Shown: positions 26,691 to 35,287, counted from the first letter of the stretch. The stretch is 64,000 nucleotides of DNA from Streptomyces formicae (GCF_022647665.1 NZ_CP071872.1:1116001-1180000); one strand, 5' to 3'. Notes: generated by a model from the sequence alone, not told the origin. Numbers and translations: made by a program.

Positions 26691-27806
26691 ATGAATCAGC
26701 ACATCGAGTGGCGGCTGCCCCGCAGCCCGCGCAGTGCAGGCCGGGCCCGCGCGTTTCTGGCCGGGCAGGCGAAGGACTGGAAGCTCCCGGACGACACGAC
26801 AGAGACCGCCGTACTGCTGCTCAGTGAGCTGGTGACGAACGCCTGCCGGCATGCCCGGGTCCCACCGGGTCGCGAGGTGTGGACGCGGTGCGTGCTGCGG
26901 CGGGACGGGGTCCTCCGGATCGAGGTCTCCGACGCGAGCGACGTGCTGCCGCGCCCGCGTGCTGCCGCGCCCGACGAGGAGTCGGGGCGCGGGCTCGCGC
27001 TGGTGGAGGCGCTCGCCGACGCGTGGGGCGCGTATCCGCGCGCTTGCGGGATCGGCAAGACCGTGTGGTTCGAGGTGGGAGCGGGTGTCGGCGGCGACGG
27101 CGTGCGCGATCACCGGGGGTGTGCTGCGCTTGAAGGTGTGGAGGAGGAGCCCATGTCCGAAACGACGCGATCTTCCCGGCACCTGAGCGGTATGCGGGGC
27201 GCCCGCTACGGCGAGGTGCTTCTCATCTCGCCGAGCGAGGACGGCGGACTCAAGGCGGCCGTCTACAACACCTTCGGTCTCAACGACTGCCCGCTCGACA
27301 AGTGGAACGCGCTCGACGCGCGCGCACTCGCCGAGCAGTTCCAGGTGCCGATGGTGTTCCTCAACGGGCCCCGCTTCTGGACGATCGACGAGGTCACGAC
27401 GTACGCGTGGGGCGACGTCGAGAAGTTCGACGGTCTGGAGGCGCGCTGGGCGGCCGAGGTCCGCATCCCTCCGGACATCGACGTCTCCGGGGCGTCGGCC
27501 AGGAAGTACTACGTCGAGACCACGGTGGCGCGGGACACCGAGTACGTCCTGGCCGCGGGCAGGCCCGTGTACGCGCTGGTCGGTCCGGGGGAGCGGATGT
27601 ACGTGCTCCAGGCGTACTCCCACACCGTGGACGGCAGCCAGACGATCGACTCCCTGGCCACGCTCGGTGACCGGCTCCGGCTGCCGGAGGGCTGGCGGTT
27701 CCGGGTCGGCACTCCCGACGAGGACCTGCACGTGCGGACGGCCGACAACAAGGCCACCGTCGTGCAGGACGAGCTGGAGAACACCTACATGCTCCACGTC
27801 CGGTGA
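26691..27806 (+). CDS. Anti-sigma-like ATP-binding domain fused in frame to an uncharacterised domain
   Basis: 371 codons without interruption. Residues 1-130 are a HATPase_c_2 domain of the RsbW/SpoIIAB type (ELVTNACRHA, IEVSDASD, ESGRGLALVEALAD). Residues 131-154 are a low-quality linker. From Met155 the frame continues as a protein that begins like a normal gene with its own strong ribosome site. Typical homologues of the first part stop near residue 135-150, so loss of that stop probably made this fusion. It lies divergently, 100 bases from the DUF5753 regulator, the usual neighbour of such ATPases. Confidence 0.75.
   Translation: MNQHIEWRLPRSPRSAGRARAFLAGQAKDWKLPDDTTETAVLLLSELVTNACRHARVPPGREVWTRCVLRRDGVLRIEVSDASDVLPRPRAAAPDEESGRGLALVEALADAWGAYPRACGIGKTVWFEVGAGVGGDGVRDHRGCAALEGVEEEPMSETTRSSRHLSGMRGARYGEVLLISPSEDGGLKAAVYNTFGLNDCPLDKWNALDARALAEQFQVPMVFLNGPRFWTIDEVTTYAWGDVEKFDGLEARWAAEVRIPPDIDVSGASARKYYVETTVARDTEYVLAAGRPVYALVGPGERMYVLQAYSHTVDGSQTIDSLATLGDRLRLPEGWRFRVGTPDEDLHVRTADNKATVVQDELENTYMLHVR
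27153..27806 (+). CDS. Uncharacterised protein, likely also made from an internal start
   Basis: 217 aa from the ATG at 27153, preceded by GGAGGAGGAG at a good distance. It is soluble-looking, beta-rich and acidic (YGEVLLISPSEDGGLKAAVYNTFGLNDCP, WDVEKFDGLEARWAAEVRIPPDIDV, VQDELENTYMLHVR). No family recognised. Because it is in frame with the ATPase, both the 371-aa and the 217-aa products may exist. Confidence 0.65.
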   Translation: MSETTRSSRHLSGMRGARYGEVLLISPSEDGGLKAAVYNTFGLNDCPLDKWNALDARALAEQFQVPMVFLNGPRFWTIDEVTTYAWGDVEKFDGLEARWAAEVRIPPDIDVSGASARKYYVETTVARDTEYVLAAGRPVYALVGPGERMYVLQAYSHTVDGSQTIDSLATLGDRLRLPEGWRFRVGTPDEDLHVRTADNKATVVQDELENTYMLHVR

Positions 27807-27842
27807 GCCGTCCCAGCCACCGCCACCGTCACCGTCACCGCG

Positions 27843-29426
27843 TCACGTCCGGCGGATCGCCCGCCCGGCCAGGACGTCCGTGCGCTTGCCGTCCTCGATG
27901 ACGAACCTGCCGTCGATGAGGACGTGCGGGATGCCGGTCGGGAGGGTGCGGGGCGCCTCGAACGTCGAACCGGCCGCGACCGTGTCCGGGTCGAAGAGGA
28001 CGAGGTCGGCGCGGTAGCCCTCGCGTACGTGGCCGCGGTCGCCGAGCCGGAGGCGGGCCGCCGGCCTTCCGGTCAGGTGGTGGACCGTCTCCTCCAGGGA
28101 CAGGACGCCGAGTTCGCGGGCGTAGTGGCCGAGGTAGTGCGGGAAGGTGCCGTACGCGCGCGGGTGCGGCTTGACGCCCTGGAGGATGCCGTCGGAACCG
28201 CCGGTGTGGACGTGGTGGCGCATGATCGCGCGGACGTTCTCCTCGTGGCCGACGTGCTGGAGGATCGTCGAGCCGAGGCGGTCGTCGAGCAGCAGTCGGC
28301 GGGCGGTGGTCCAGCCGTCCAGGCGGCGGCCCACGAAGTCCGCGAGCGCGGGGTCGGCGACGCCGGAGATCTCGATCGTGTCCCAGTCCATGGGCACGCC
28401 GTGGCAGCCGTCGGAGCCGATGACCTCCAGGTGGTGGCGGATCTTCTCGGCCGTCTCGTCGTCCCGCAGCCGGGCCGTGACGGCTTCCGGCCCGCCCTCG
28501 CTCGCCCAGCTGGGCAGCAGCGCGACGAGGGTCGTGCAGCCCGGGGTGTACGGGTAGGTGTCGAGGGAGATGTCGGCGCCCGCGTCGAGCGCCTCGTCGA
28601 GCAGGGTGAGCAGCTCGGGGGCGCGGCCCTTGTTCACGCCGAAGTTCATGGTGGCGTGGGCGAGATGGAGGGCGCAGCCGGCGGCCCGGGTGAGGCCGAC
28701 CATCTCCTCGTACGCCTCCAGGGCGCCGGCGCCGTAGGAGCGGTGGTGCGGGCAGTAGTAGCCGCCGTACGACGCCACCACCCGGCACAGCTCGGTGAGT
28801 TCGGCGTCGTCCGCGTACATGCCGGGGGTGTAGGTGAGGCCGGACGACATGCCGACGGCGCCCTGCTCCATGCCCTCGGCGACGAGCTGCTTCATGCGCG
28901 CCAGCTCTTCGGGGCTCGCCCCGCGGTCGTCCCAGCCGACCGCGAACATCCGGACCGTTCCCTGGGGGATCAGATAGGCCGCGTTGACGGCGATGCCCCG
29001 GCCGCCGTGGGAGCGGTCGAGCCGGTCCAGGTACTCGCCGACGCTCCGCCAGTCGAAGTCGATGTCCGAACCGTCGCCGTTCCAGCCGGTGATGGCCTTG
29101 CGGACCTCGGCGAGAGTGCGGTCGTCGACGGGCGCGTACGACAGTCCGTCCTGGCCGAGGACCTCCAGGGTCACGCCCTGAGCCGCCTTGGCGCTGTGGT
29201 CGGGGTCGCGGAGCAGCGCGAGATCGCTGTGCGCGTGCATGTCGATGAAGCCGGGGGAGAGGGCCAGGCCGGCCGCGTCGAGGACGCGGCGACCGGTGAG
29301 GCGTTCGCCCCCTTCGCCGGACCGGGATATCGCGGTGATGCGGCCGTCCGTGACGCCGACGTCGGCGCGGTACGAGGCGTCGCCGGTGCCGTCGACGACG
29401 CGTGCGCCGCGGATGACGAGGTCCAT
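27843..29426 (-). CDS. N-acyl-D-amino-acid deacylase (D-aminoacylase), amidohydrolase superfamily
   Basis: 527 aa from the ATG at 29426. The metal site begins with GFIDMHAHSD (HxH); other signature parts are LTYTPGMYAD, HHRSYG, HATMNFG, HVGHEENV and HVHTGGSDG (catalytic Asp). The ending GYRADLVLFDPDTVAAGSTFEAPRTLPTGIPHVLIDG is typical. It releases D-amino acids from N-acyl forms. It is second in an operon, 35 bases after the D-Ser/D-Thr enzyme. Confidence 0.92.
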   Translation of the reverse strand: MDLVIRGARVVDGTGDASYRADVGVTDGRITAISRSGEGGERLTGRRVLDAAGLALSPGFIDMHAHSDLALLRDPDHSAKAAQGVTLEVLGQDGLSYAPVDDRTLAEVRKAITGWNGDGSDIDFDWRSVGEYLDRLDRSHGGRGIAVNAAYLIPQGTVRMFAVGWDDRGASPEELARMKQLVAEGMEQGAVGMSSGLTYTPGMYADDAELTELCRVVASYGGYYCPHHRSYGAGALEAYEEMVGLTRAAGCALHLAHATMNFGVNKGRAPELLTLLDEALDAGADISLDTYPYTPGCTTLVALLPSWASEGGPEAVTARLRDDETAEKIRHHLEVIGSDGCHGVPMDWDTIEISGVADPALADFVGRRLDGWTTARRLLLDDRLGSTILQHVGHEENVRAIMRHHVHTGGSDGILQGVKPHPRAYGTFPHYLGHYARELGVLSLEETVHHLTGRPAARLRLGDRGHVREGYRADLVLFDPDTVAAGSTFEAPRTLPTGIPHVLIDGRFVIEDGKRTDVLAGRAIRRT

Positions 29427-29461
29427 GTCAGATCTCCTGTCCGCTCTCCTGTCCGCGCATG

Positions 29462-30751
29462 TCAGAAGAAGGTGCGGACGTAGTCGGTGACCGTGCCGTC
29501 CGCCTCCGCCACCGGGATCAGCTGCCACTTGTCGAACGACGTGCACGGGTGCGACAGGCCCATCCCGACCCAGTCGCCGACCTCCAGCTCCGCGTCGTCG
29601 TCCGTGCGGATCCACGCGTGCTGGTCGGACAGGCCGGTGACGGTGATGCCGGTGGCCGGGCGGACGGCGCCGGTGCGCGGGTCGCGGACGACCTGGGCCT
29701 CGGGCAGGTCGAGGTCGTACGCGGCGTCACGCTTGCCCGCGTTGGCGAACGCCTGGTGCGGGGTGGGGCGGGACACGACCTGGGCCCAGAGGCGGAAGGC
29801 GGGCTCCAGCGCACCCTCCTCGGGGACGCGGTTGAAGGGGGTGAGGTGCTTGTAGTGGCCGTCGTCGTGGGAGACGTACGCGCCCGAGCGCAGCAGCTTC
29901 AGCACCGGCCGGGACAGCTCCGGGATCTCCGCGAAGACGTCGGCGACGGCGTCGAACCAGGCGCTGCCGCCCGCGCTGACGACGATCTCGTCCACGTCGG
30001 CGAACCGGCCGTCCTTGTCGAACGCGGCGGCGAGTGCGACGAGGCGGCGCAGCCAGTCCTGTACGCGCTCGGGCGTGGCGTCCGGGACCTCGCCCTCGTA
30101 GCCCGCGACGCCGACGAGGCGCAGGGTGCGGGTCGCGGCGACCGCGTCGGCGACGGCCGTGCAGTCGGCGTCGCTGCGGGCGCCGGTGCGGGCGGTGTCG
30201 CCCGCGCCGAGTTCGACGACGACGTCCAGGGGGCGGGACGGGGCGGCGGCGGAGAGAGCCTCGTCCATCAGCTCGACGCCGCGCACGGAGTCGACGTAGC
30301 AGACGAAGCGGAACTCCGGGTCGCGGTCGAGCTCGGCCGCGAGCCAGCGCAGGGCGACGGGGTCGACGAGCTCGTTCGCGAGGAAGACGCGCTGGATCGC
30401 GTGCGCGCGGTAGACGCGGACCTGGTGCGGGACCGCGGCGGTGATGCCCCAGGCGCCGCGTTCCAGCTGGCGGGCGAAGAGCTGCGGCGACATGGAGGTC
30501 TTGCCGTGCGGGGCGAAGGCGAGGCCGTGGCGCTCCGCGTAGGTCTCCAGGAGGGCGAGATTGTGCTCCAGGGACTCGGCGGAGAGCGCGAGCACGGGTG
30601 TGGTGAAGCCGCCGGTGAAGAGGTTGCGCCGCTGGGCGGCCAGCTCGCCGACGGTGAGGCCCTCGGCGTCCGGGGGGAGTGCCTTGAAGCGGTGGTCGAC
30701 GGTCTCGCGGTCCAGCTGCGCGAGGCCGGCGACGGGGTTCTCGGCGGGCAT
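29462..30751 (-). CDS. D-serine dehydratase / D-threonine aldolase-like PLP enzyme (fold-type III)
   Basis: 429 aa from the ATG at 30751 (GGAGGAGG upstream). The N-terminal alanine-racemase barrel has the PLP lysine in FAPHGKTSMSPQLF. The C-terminal metal-binding domain ends with GLSHPCTSFDKWQ, the His/Cys zinc site of DSD1-type D-serine dehydratases. It is often annotated amino acid deaminase. It would convert D-Ser to pyruvate and ammonia via 2-aminoacrylate, which fits the RidA gene across the divergent promoter. Confidence 0.88.
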   Translation of the reverse strand: MPAENPVAGLAQLDRETVDHRFKALPPDAEGLTVGELAAQRRNLFTGGFTTPVLALSAESLEHNLALLETYAERHGLAFAPHGKTSMSPQLFARQLERGAWGITAAVPHQVRVYRAHAIQRVFLANELVDPVALRWLAAELDRDPEFRFVCYVDSVRGVELMDEALSAAAPSRPLDVVVELGAGDTARTGARSDADCTAVADAVAATRTLRLVGVAGYEGEVPDATPERVQDWLRRLVALAAAFDKDGRFADVDEIVVSAGGSAWFDAVADVFAEIPELSRPVLKLLRSGAYVSHDDGHYKHLTPFNRVPEEGALEPAFRLWAQVVSRPTPHQAFANAGKRDAAYDLDLPEAQVVRDPRTGAVRPATGITVTGLSDQHAWIRTDDDAELEVGDWVGMGLSHPCTSFDKWQLIPVAEADGTVTDYVRTFF

Positions 30752-30769
30752 GGTGGGCCTCCTCCACAC

Positions 30770-30821
30770 GGGCTTGCTGCGATCACACGGGCTTGCCGCG
30801 ATGCGATTGCAGCATGTGCAA
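30770..30821. promoter_or_regulatory. Divergent promoter region with IclR-type dyad and a direct repeat
   Basis: TTGCAGCATGTGCAA (30807-30821) is a 5+5+5 dyad between the two divergent operons, where the IclR regulator encoded downstream would be expected to bind. Upstream, CACACGGGCTTGC(T/C)GCGAT occurs twice in tandem (30770-30808). Confidence 0.45.
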
Positions 30822-30908
30822 CGGTCATTGCGTATATCGCTCAGCGCTGTCTAACATCCGAGCCGACGCCGGGTCAATGGACCCACACGACCAGCGAGGA
30901 GCGCCAGA

Positions 30909-32033
30909 GTGACCGTCGTGACCGGCGTGACCGGAACCGCAGCCGTGGAGGACGGCGGCGTCCTCGACGTCGTCTGCCTCGGCGAGTCCATGGTCACGTT
31001 CCTGCCGTCCCGGCCGGGCCGCCTCGCCGACGTGCCGTCCTTCGCGCGCACCATCGGCGGCGCCGAGTCGAACGTCGCGTGCGCGCTGGCCGCTGCGGGA
31101 CACTCCGTGAAGTGGGTCAGCCGGGTCGGGGCCGACGGCTTCGGCGACCACCTGATCGCGGCCGTGGCGGCGTACGGCGTCGACACCTCCGCCGTCCGGC
31201 GCGACCCCGGGCGGCCGACGGGCATCTACTTCCGCACGGCCACCGACCGGGCGACGGACGCGCACGAAGTCCTCTACTACCGGGCAGGATCCGCCGCGTC
31301 CGCGATGTCCCCGGCGAACGTGGCGCACGAGGACCTCGGCGCCGCGCGCGTCCTCCACGTCTCCGGCATCACCGCCGCCCTGTCGCCCGACTGCCTCGCC
31401 CTGATGCGCGCCCTCACCGCGCCCCGCGCCGGGCGGCCGCTCGTCTCCTACGACGTCAACCACCGGCCCGGGCTGTGGCGCGACGACCCCGCCGTGCTGC
31501 TGGAACTCGCGCGCGGTGCGGACGTCGTCTTCGTCGGCGAGGACGAGGCGCAGGACGCGTGGGGCGTGTGCGGCGGCCCCGCCGCGATCCGGGACGCGCT
31601 CCCGGAGCCGGCGGTGCTGGTGGTGAAGCAGGGGGCGGAGGGCGCGATGGCGTTCAGCCGCTTTCCAGCCCCTCCGGCGATTGAGGAGCGGGGTCTGGGG
31701 CGGAGCCCCAGTTACCCCGCACCCGCGCCCGACAGCGTCACCTTCGTCCCCGCCCCCCGTGTCGACGTCGTCGCCCCCGTCGGCGCCGGCGACGCCTTCG
31801 CCGCCGGGTTCCTTTCGGGCACCCTGCGGGGGCTGCCCATGAGGGAGCGGCTGCGGCACGGGCACCTCATGGCCGCCGCCGCCCTCACCGTCCCCGGCGA
31901 CCTCGGCACACCGCCCCCCACCGCGTACGCCGACCGCCTCGCCGCCCTCGGCGACGATGCCTGGGAGACACTGCACCTCGGCCCCGGCTGGACGGCAGCC
32001 GCGCAGGCCACGGAGGAGGTACGCACCCCATGA
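30909..32033 (+). CDS. PfkB-family carbohydrate kinase (KDG-kinase-like)
   Basis: 374 aa from a GTG at 30909. It has the PfkB signatures GGAESNVACALAAAGH near the N-terminus and the catalytic DVVAPVGAGDAFAAGF near residue 290. Overall it resembles 2-keto-3-deoxygluconate kinases. Residues about 250-270 (SRFPAPPAIEERGLGRSPSY) are an in-frame insertion of a dispersed Streptomyces repeat. It is first in a kinase-iclR-ridA chain with ATGA overlaps. Its substrate in a D-amino-acid cluster is unclear. Confidence 0.88.
   Translation: MTVVTGVTGTAAVEDGGVLDVVCLGESMVTFLPSRPGRLADVPSFARTIGGAESNVACALAAAGHSVKWVSRVGADGFGDHLIAAVAAYGVDTSAVRRDPGRPTGIYFRTATDRATDAHEVLYYRAGSAASAMSPANVAHEDLGAARVLHVSGITAALSPDCLALMRALTAPRAGRPLVSYDVNHRPGLWRDDPAVLLELARGADVVFVGEDEAQDAWGVCGGPAAIRDALPEPAVLVVKQGAEGAMAFSRFPAPPAIEERGLGRSPSYPAPAPDSVTFVPAPRVDVVAPVGAGDAFAAGFLSGTLRGLPMRERLRHGHLMAAAALTVPGDLGTPPPTAYADRLAALGDDAWETLHLGPGWTAAAQATEEVRTP
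31661..31716. repeat. Dispersed Streptomyces repeat inserted in the kinase gene
   Basis: The block CCAGCCCCTCCGGCGATTGA with its continuation (GGAGCGGGGTCTGGGGCGGA then GCCCCAG, an internal dyad) is a form of the abundant intergenic Streptomyces repeat. Here it lies within a coding frame and adds about 20 residues between AMAF and VTFVPAP. Confidence 0.75.
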
Positions 32034-32779
32034 GCCAGACCGTCGACCGCGCCCTGAGCATCCTGCCGCTGCTCGCCCAGGGGCCCGCGGACCTGGGACA
32101 GGTCGCCGACCGCCTCGGCGTCCACAAGTCCACCGCCCTGCGCCTCCTGCGCACCCTCCACGAGCACGGCCTCGTCTACCGGCAGCAGGACCAGCGCTAC
32201 CGCCTCGGCGCCCGCCTCTTCGCCCTCGCCCAGGAGGCCGTCGAGAACCTCGACGTCCGCGAGATCGCCCACCCCCACCTCGTCGCCCTCAACGAGCAGT
32301 GCGGCCACACGGTCCACCTCGCCGTCCACGAGGAGAACGAGGTCCTCTACATCGACAAGGTCGAGAGCCGCTACCCGGTGCGGATGTACTCCCGTATCGG
32401 CAAGCCCGTCGCGATCACCGTCGCCGCCGTGGCCAAGCTCCTCCTCGCCGACCTCCCCGAGGCCGAGCGCCACGCCGTCGCCGAGAAGCTCGACTACCCC
32501 ATGTACACGCCCCGTTCGATCCCCAGCGCCGCCGCGTTCCTCAAGGAGCTGGCGACCGTACGCGAACAGGGCTGGGCCACCGACCTCGGCGGCCACGAGG
32601 AGTCCATCAACTGCGTCGCGGCCCCCATCCGCGGCACGGACGGCCGTGTCGTCGCCGCCATGTCGGTCTCCGCGCCGAACGTCGTCGTCACCGCCGACGA
32701 ACTCCTCACCCTCCTCCCCCTGGTGCGCCGCACCGCCGACGCCATCACCCGCGAATACTCAGGCAAGGACCACGTATGA
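32030..32779 (+). CDS. IclR-family transcriptional regulator
   Basis: 249 aa. An N-terminal winged helix (SQTVDRALSILPLLAQGPADLGQVADRLGVHKSTALRLLRTL) precedes the IclR effector domain (CGHTVHLAVHEENEVLYIDKVES, GWATDLGGHEESINCVAAPI). It overlaps both neighbours by ATGA. It probably controls the divergent D-amino-acid genes and its own operon. Confidence 0.93.
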   Translation: MSQTVDRALSILPLLAQGPADLGQVADRLGVHKSTALRLLRTLHEHGLVYRQQDQRYRLGARLFALAQEAVENLDVREIAHPHLVALNEQCGHTVHLAVHEENEVLYIDKVESRYPVRMYSRIGKPVAITVAAVAKLLLADLPEAERHAVAEKLDYPMYTPRSIPSAAAFLKELATVREQGWATDLGGHEESINCVAAPIRGTDGRVVAAMSVSAPNVVVTADELLTLLPLVRRTADAITREYSGKDHV

Positions 32780-33189
32780 CGACCGAGAAGACCGCGATCA
32801 CCCCCGCCACCCACACCACCCCGCCCGCGAAGTTCTCCCACGGCGTCCGCAAGGGCAACATCCTCCAGGTCGCCGGACAGGTCGGCTTCCTCCCGGCCGT
32901 CGAGGGCCAGGCCCCGACCGTCGCGGGCCCGACCCTGCGCGAGCAGACCCTCCAGACCCTCGCCAACGTCAAGGCGATCCTGGAGGAGGGCGGCGCGAGC
33001 TGGGACGACGTGATGATGATCCGCGTCTACCTCACCGACACGGCCCACTTCGCCGAGATGAACGAGATCTACAACACCTACTTCGAGGAGCAGGGCCTGG
33101 AGCAGGCCCCCGCCGCCCGCACGACGGTCTACGTCGGCCTCCCCGCCGGGCTGCTCATCGAGATCGACGCCCTGGCCGTCCTGGGCTGA
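32776..33189 (+). CDS. ridA: RidA-family enamine/imine deaminase
   Basis: 137 aa from the ATG at 32776. It has the YjgF/RidA signature (GNILQVAGQVGFLP, QTLQTLANVKAILEEGGASWDDVMMIRVYLTD, AARTTVYVGLPAGLLIEIDALAVL, with the conserved Arg and Glu). It hydrolyses reactive 2-aminoacrylate from PLP dehydratases, so pairing with the D-Ser dehydratase-like gene is meaningful. Confidence 0.93.
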   Translation: MTTEKTAITPATHTTPPAKFSHGVRKGNILQVAGQVGFLPAVEGQAPTVAGPTLREQTLQTLANVKAILEEGGASWDDVMMIRVYLTDTAHFAEMNEIYNTYFEEQGLEQAPAARTTVYVGLPAGLLIEIDALAVLG

Positions 33190-33263
33190 TCCCCCTGAAC
33201 CACCCGCTGCCGTACGGCACGGCGCCCGCCGCAGGGGCGCCGTGCCGCGCTCCCCCATAGGTC

Positions 33264-33460
33264 GTGTCTTCAAAGTCCCGTCTGCCGGGCGGCGTCTGGC
33301 ACGCACTCCCCCGTAGCCCTTCGGGCACGGGAGGTGCCCCCACGCCGCGTTGTCGTCGGTCGCCGATGCTCCGCATGGACTCCCTCCTCCGCCTTGCGAT
33401 CGCACGCACCAGACGCCGCCCGGCCCGCCCTTCGGGCGGACGACGCCACCTTGAAGACAC
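33264..33460. repeat. 197-base imperfect palindromic element (MITE-like) filling the ridA-permease gap
   Basis: The ends GTGTCTTCA (33264-33272) and TGAAGACAC (33452-33460) are inverted. Inside, CCGGGCGGCGTCTGG (33285-33299) and CCAGACGCCGCCCGG (33409-33423) are perfect complements. A further small hairpin (CCGCCCTTCGGGCGG) lies at about 33426-33440. It has no coding capacity. The gap 33190-33494 contains nothing else that could be recognised. Confidence 0.75.
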
Positions 33461-33494
33461 TCCCTACCCGAAACCCACCGACCGAGGTCCCCCC

Positions 33495-34940
33495 ATGCCA
33501 CCTGCCGCCCCACCCCACACCGGAGGACTGCTCCTCCTCATCGACGGCACCGCCGGACTGCTCACCGTCGCCGCCCTCGGCATCGCGCTCCTCCTCTTCC
33601 TGATCATCAAGGTCAGGCTCCAGCCGTTCGTCGCGCTGCTCGCCGTGTCGATCGCGGTCGGCCTCGCCGCCGGCCTGTCCGTCACCGAACTCTTCGGCAC
33701 CGTCCAGAAGTCCGCTGCCGTCTCGGTCATCGAGACCGGCATGGGCGGCATCCTCGGCCATGTCGCGATCATCATCGGCCTGGGCACCATGCTCGGCGCG
33801 ATACTCGAGGTCAGCGGCGGCGCCGAGGTGCTGAGCTCCCGCCTCCTCGGCCTCTTCGGCGAGAAGCGCGCCCCGCTGGCCATGGGCCTCACCGGCCTCA
33901 TCTTCGGCATCCCGGTCTTCTTCGACGTCGGCATCTTCGTCCTCGCGCCGATCGTGTACGCCGCCGCCAAGCGCTCCGGCAAGTCGATCGTGCTGTACGC
34001 GATGCCGCTCCTCGCGGGCCTGTCGATGACCCACGCCTTCCTGCCGCCGCACCCCGGCCCGGTCGCCGCGGCGGGCCTGCTCGACGTCTCGCTGGGCTGG
34101 GTCATCCTGATGGGCATCGTCGTCGGCATCCCGGCGGTCATCGCCGCCTGGGTGTACGCCTCCTGGATCGGCAAGCGGCTCTTCGTCCCCGTACCGGAGG
34201 ACATGCTCGAGGCCGCCGAGGACGCCAAGGCGGCCGTCGCGGCCGAACGCAAGAGCACCGCCACCGAGGCGCCGGTCTCCCTCGGCACGGTCCTGTCCAT
34301 CATCGGAACGCCGCTGGTGCTCATCCTCGCCGCGACGTTCTCGTCCATCGCGCTCGACGAGTCGACCGTGCGCTCGGTCATCGAGTTCTTCGGCAACCCC
34401 TTCGTCGCCCTGACGATCGCGCTCGTGCTGGCCTACCTGCTGCTGGGCGTGCGCCGCGGCTGGTCCCGCAAGTCCCTGGAGTCGGTCTCCACCCAGTCGC
34501 TGAAGCCGGTCGGCAACATCCTGCTCGTCGTCGGCGCGGGCGGAGTCTTCGGCGCCGTCCTCAAGGCGAGCGGCGTCGCCCAGGCGCTCTCGGACACCTT
34601 CAACGACGTCGGCCTGCCCGTCATCGTGCTGGCCTACCTGATCTCCCTCGTCCTGCGGGTCGCCCAGGGCTCGGCGACGGTCGCGATCGTCACCACGGCG
34701 GGCATCGTGCTCCCGCTGGTCGAGGGCGGCGGCCACTCCCAGGCGTTCCTCGCACTGGTCATCATGGCGATCTCGGCCGGCTCGATCTTCGCGTCGCACG
34801 TCAACGACGGCGGGTTCTGGATCGTCTCGAAGTACTTCGGCATATCCGAGCGCGACACCCTCAAGTCCTGGACGGTGCTCGAGTCGGTCCTGTCGGTGGC
34901 GGGCTTCGCGGTGGCGGCGGCGCTGAGTCTGGCCGTCTGA
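33495..34940 (+). CDS. GntP-family permease (gluconate or D-serine/DsdX type)
   Basis: 481 aa from the ATG at 33495. It has about 12 membrane segments with the family features ETGMGGILGHVAIIIGLGTMLGAILEVSGGAE, TGLIFGIPVFFDVGIFVLAPI, HAFLPPHPGPVAAA and VAQGSATVAIVTTAGIV. GntP proteins import gluconate; the DsdX branch imports D-serine. Genome context (deacylase, D-Ser enzyme, RidA) favours D-amino acids, but the kinase leaves a sugar acid possible. Confidence 0.9.
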   Translation: MPPAAPPHTGGLLLLIDGTAGLLTVAALGIALLLFLIIKVRLQPFVALLAVSIAVGLAAGLSVTELFGTVQKSAAVSVIETGMGGILGHVAIIIGLGTMLGAILEVSGGAEVLSSRLLGLFGEKRAPLAMGLTGLIFGIPVFFDVGIFVLAPIVYAAAKRSGKSIVLYAMPLLAGLSMTHAFLPPHPGPVAAAGLLDVSLGWVILMGIVVGIPAVIAAWVYASWIGKRLFVPVPEDMLEAAEDAKAAVAAERKSTATEAPVSLGTVLSIIGTPLVLILAATFSSIALDESTVRSVIEFFGNPFVALTIALVLAYLLLGVRRGWSRKSLESVSTQSLKPVGNILLVVGAGGVFGAVLKASGVAQALSDTFNDVGLPVIVLAYLISLVLRVAQGSATVAIVTTAGIVLPLVEGGGHSQAFLALVIMAISAGSIFASHVNDGGFWIVSKYFGISERDTLKSWTVLESVLSVAGFAVAAALSLAV

Positions 34941-34950
34941 GTCACGACGC

Positions 34951-34994
34951 GTGCGGCGCCCGGGGCGATGGGTCCCCCGCCCCGGGCGCCGCAC
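34951..34994. terminator. 17-bp perfect hairpin between convergent genes
   Basis: Arms 34951-34967 and 34978-34994 are exact complements with a 10-base loop. It lies between the permease stop (34940) and the end of the minus-strand small gene (35032), so it can serve both. Confidence 0.85.
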
Positions 34995-35031
34995 CGCCGT
35001 TGTCCGGCTCGCACCCGACCGGAGTCTCCGG

Positions 35032-35136
35032 TCAGTCGAAGAGACCCTCGACGACCTCCTCGGCCACCTCGCCGCCGACCTCCTCGGCCGCCTCTTCCAC
35101 GATCTCCTCGAAGATCTCCCCGAAGATGTCGTCCAT
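35032..35136 (-). CDS. 34-residue acidic small protein
   Basis: MDDIFGEIFEEIVEEAAEE continues to ...EGLFD; nearly half the residues are Glu/Asp and it would form an amphipathic helix. GGAGGG sits about 9 bases before the ATG at 35136. It lies 151 bases downstream of the TIGR04222-like gene on the same strand, so a shared transcript is likely. No family recognised; it was found by its ribosome site and codon bias. Confidence 0.6.
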   Translation of the reverse strand: MDDIFGEIFEEIVEEAAEEVGGEVAEEVVEGLFD

Positions 35137-35287
35137 GTGCTGAACCCTCCCTGACTGACACGGTGTTGTGCGTTGCGCCTGCTCAACGCGGCTTCCCGGA
35201 AGGGAGTTCCCGCACGCCGTGCCTCGGAGGACAACTTCCGGCGAAGGGTCGGTGTCGCCGGGCTGCACGGCATGCGGACGCCGTCCC

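Noticed and set aside
33264..33494. N-terminal extension of the permease through the palindromic element
   Set aside because: The extension is the translation of a non-coding repeat; the family N-terminus begins at 33495.
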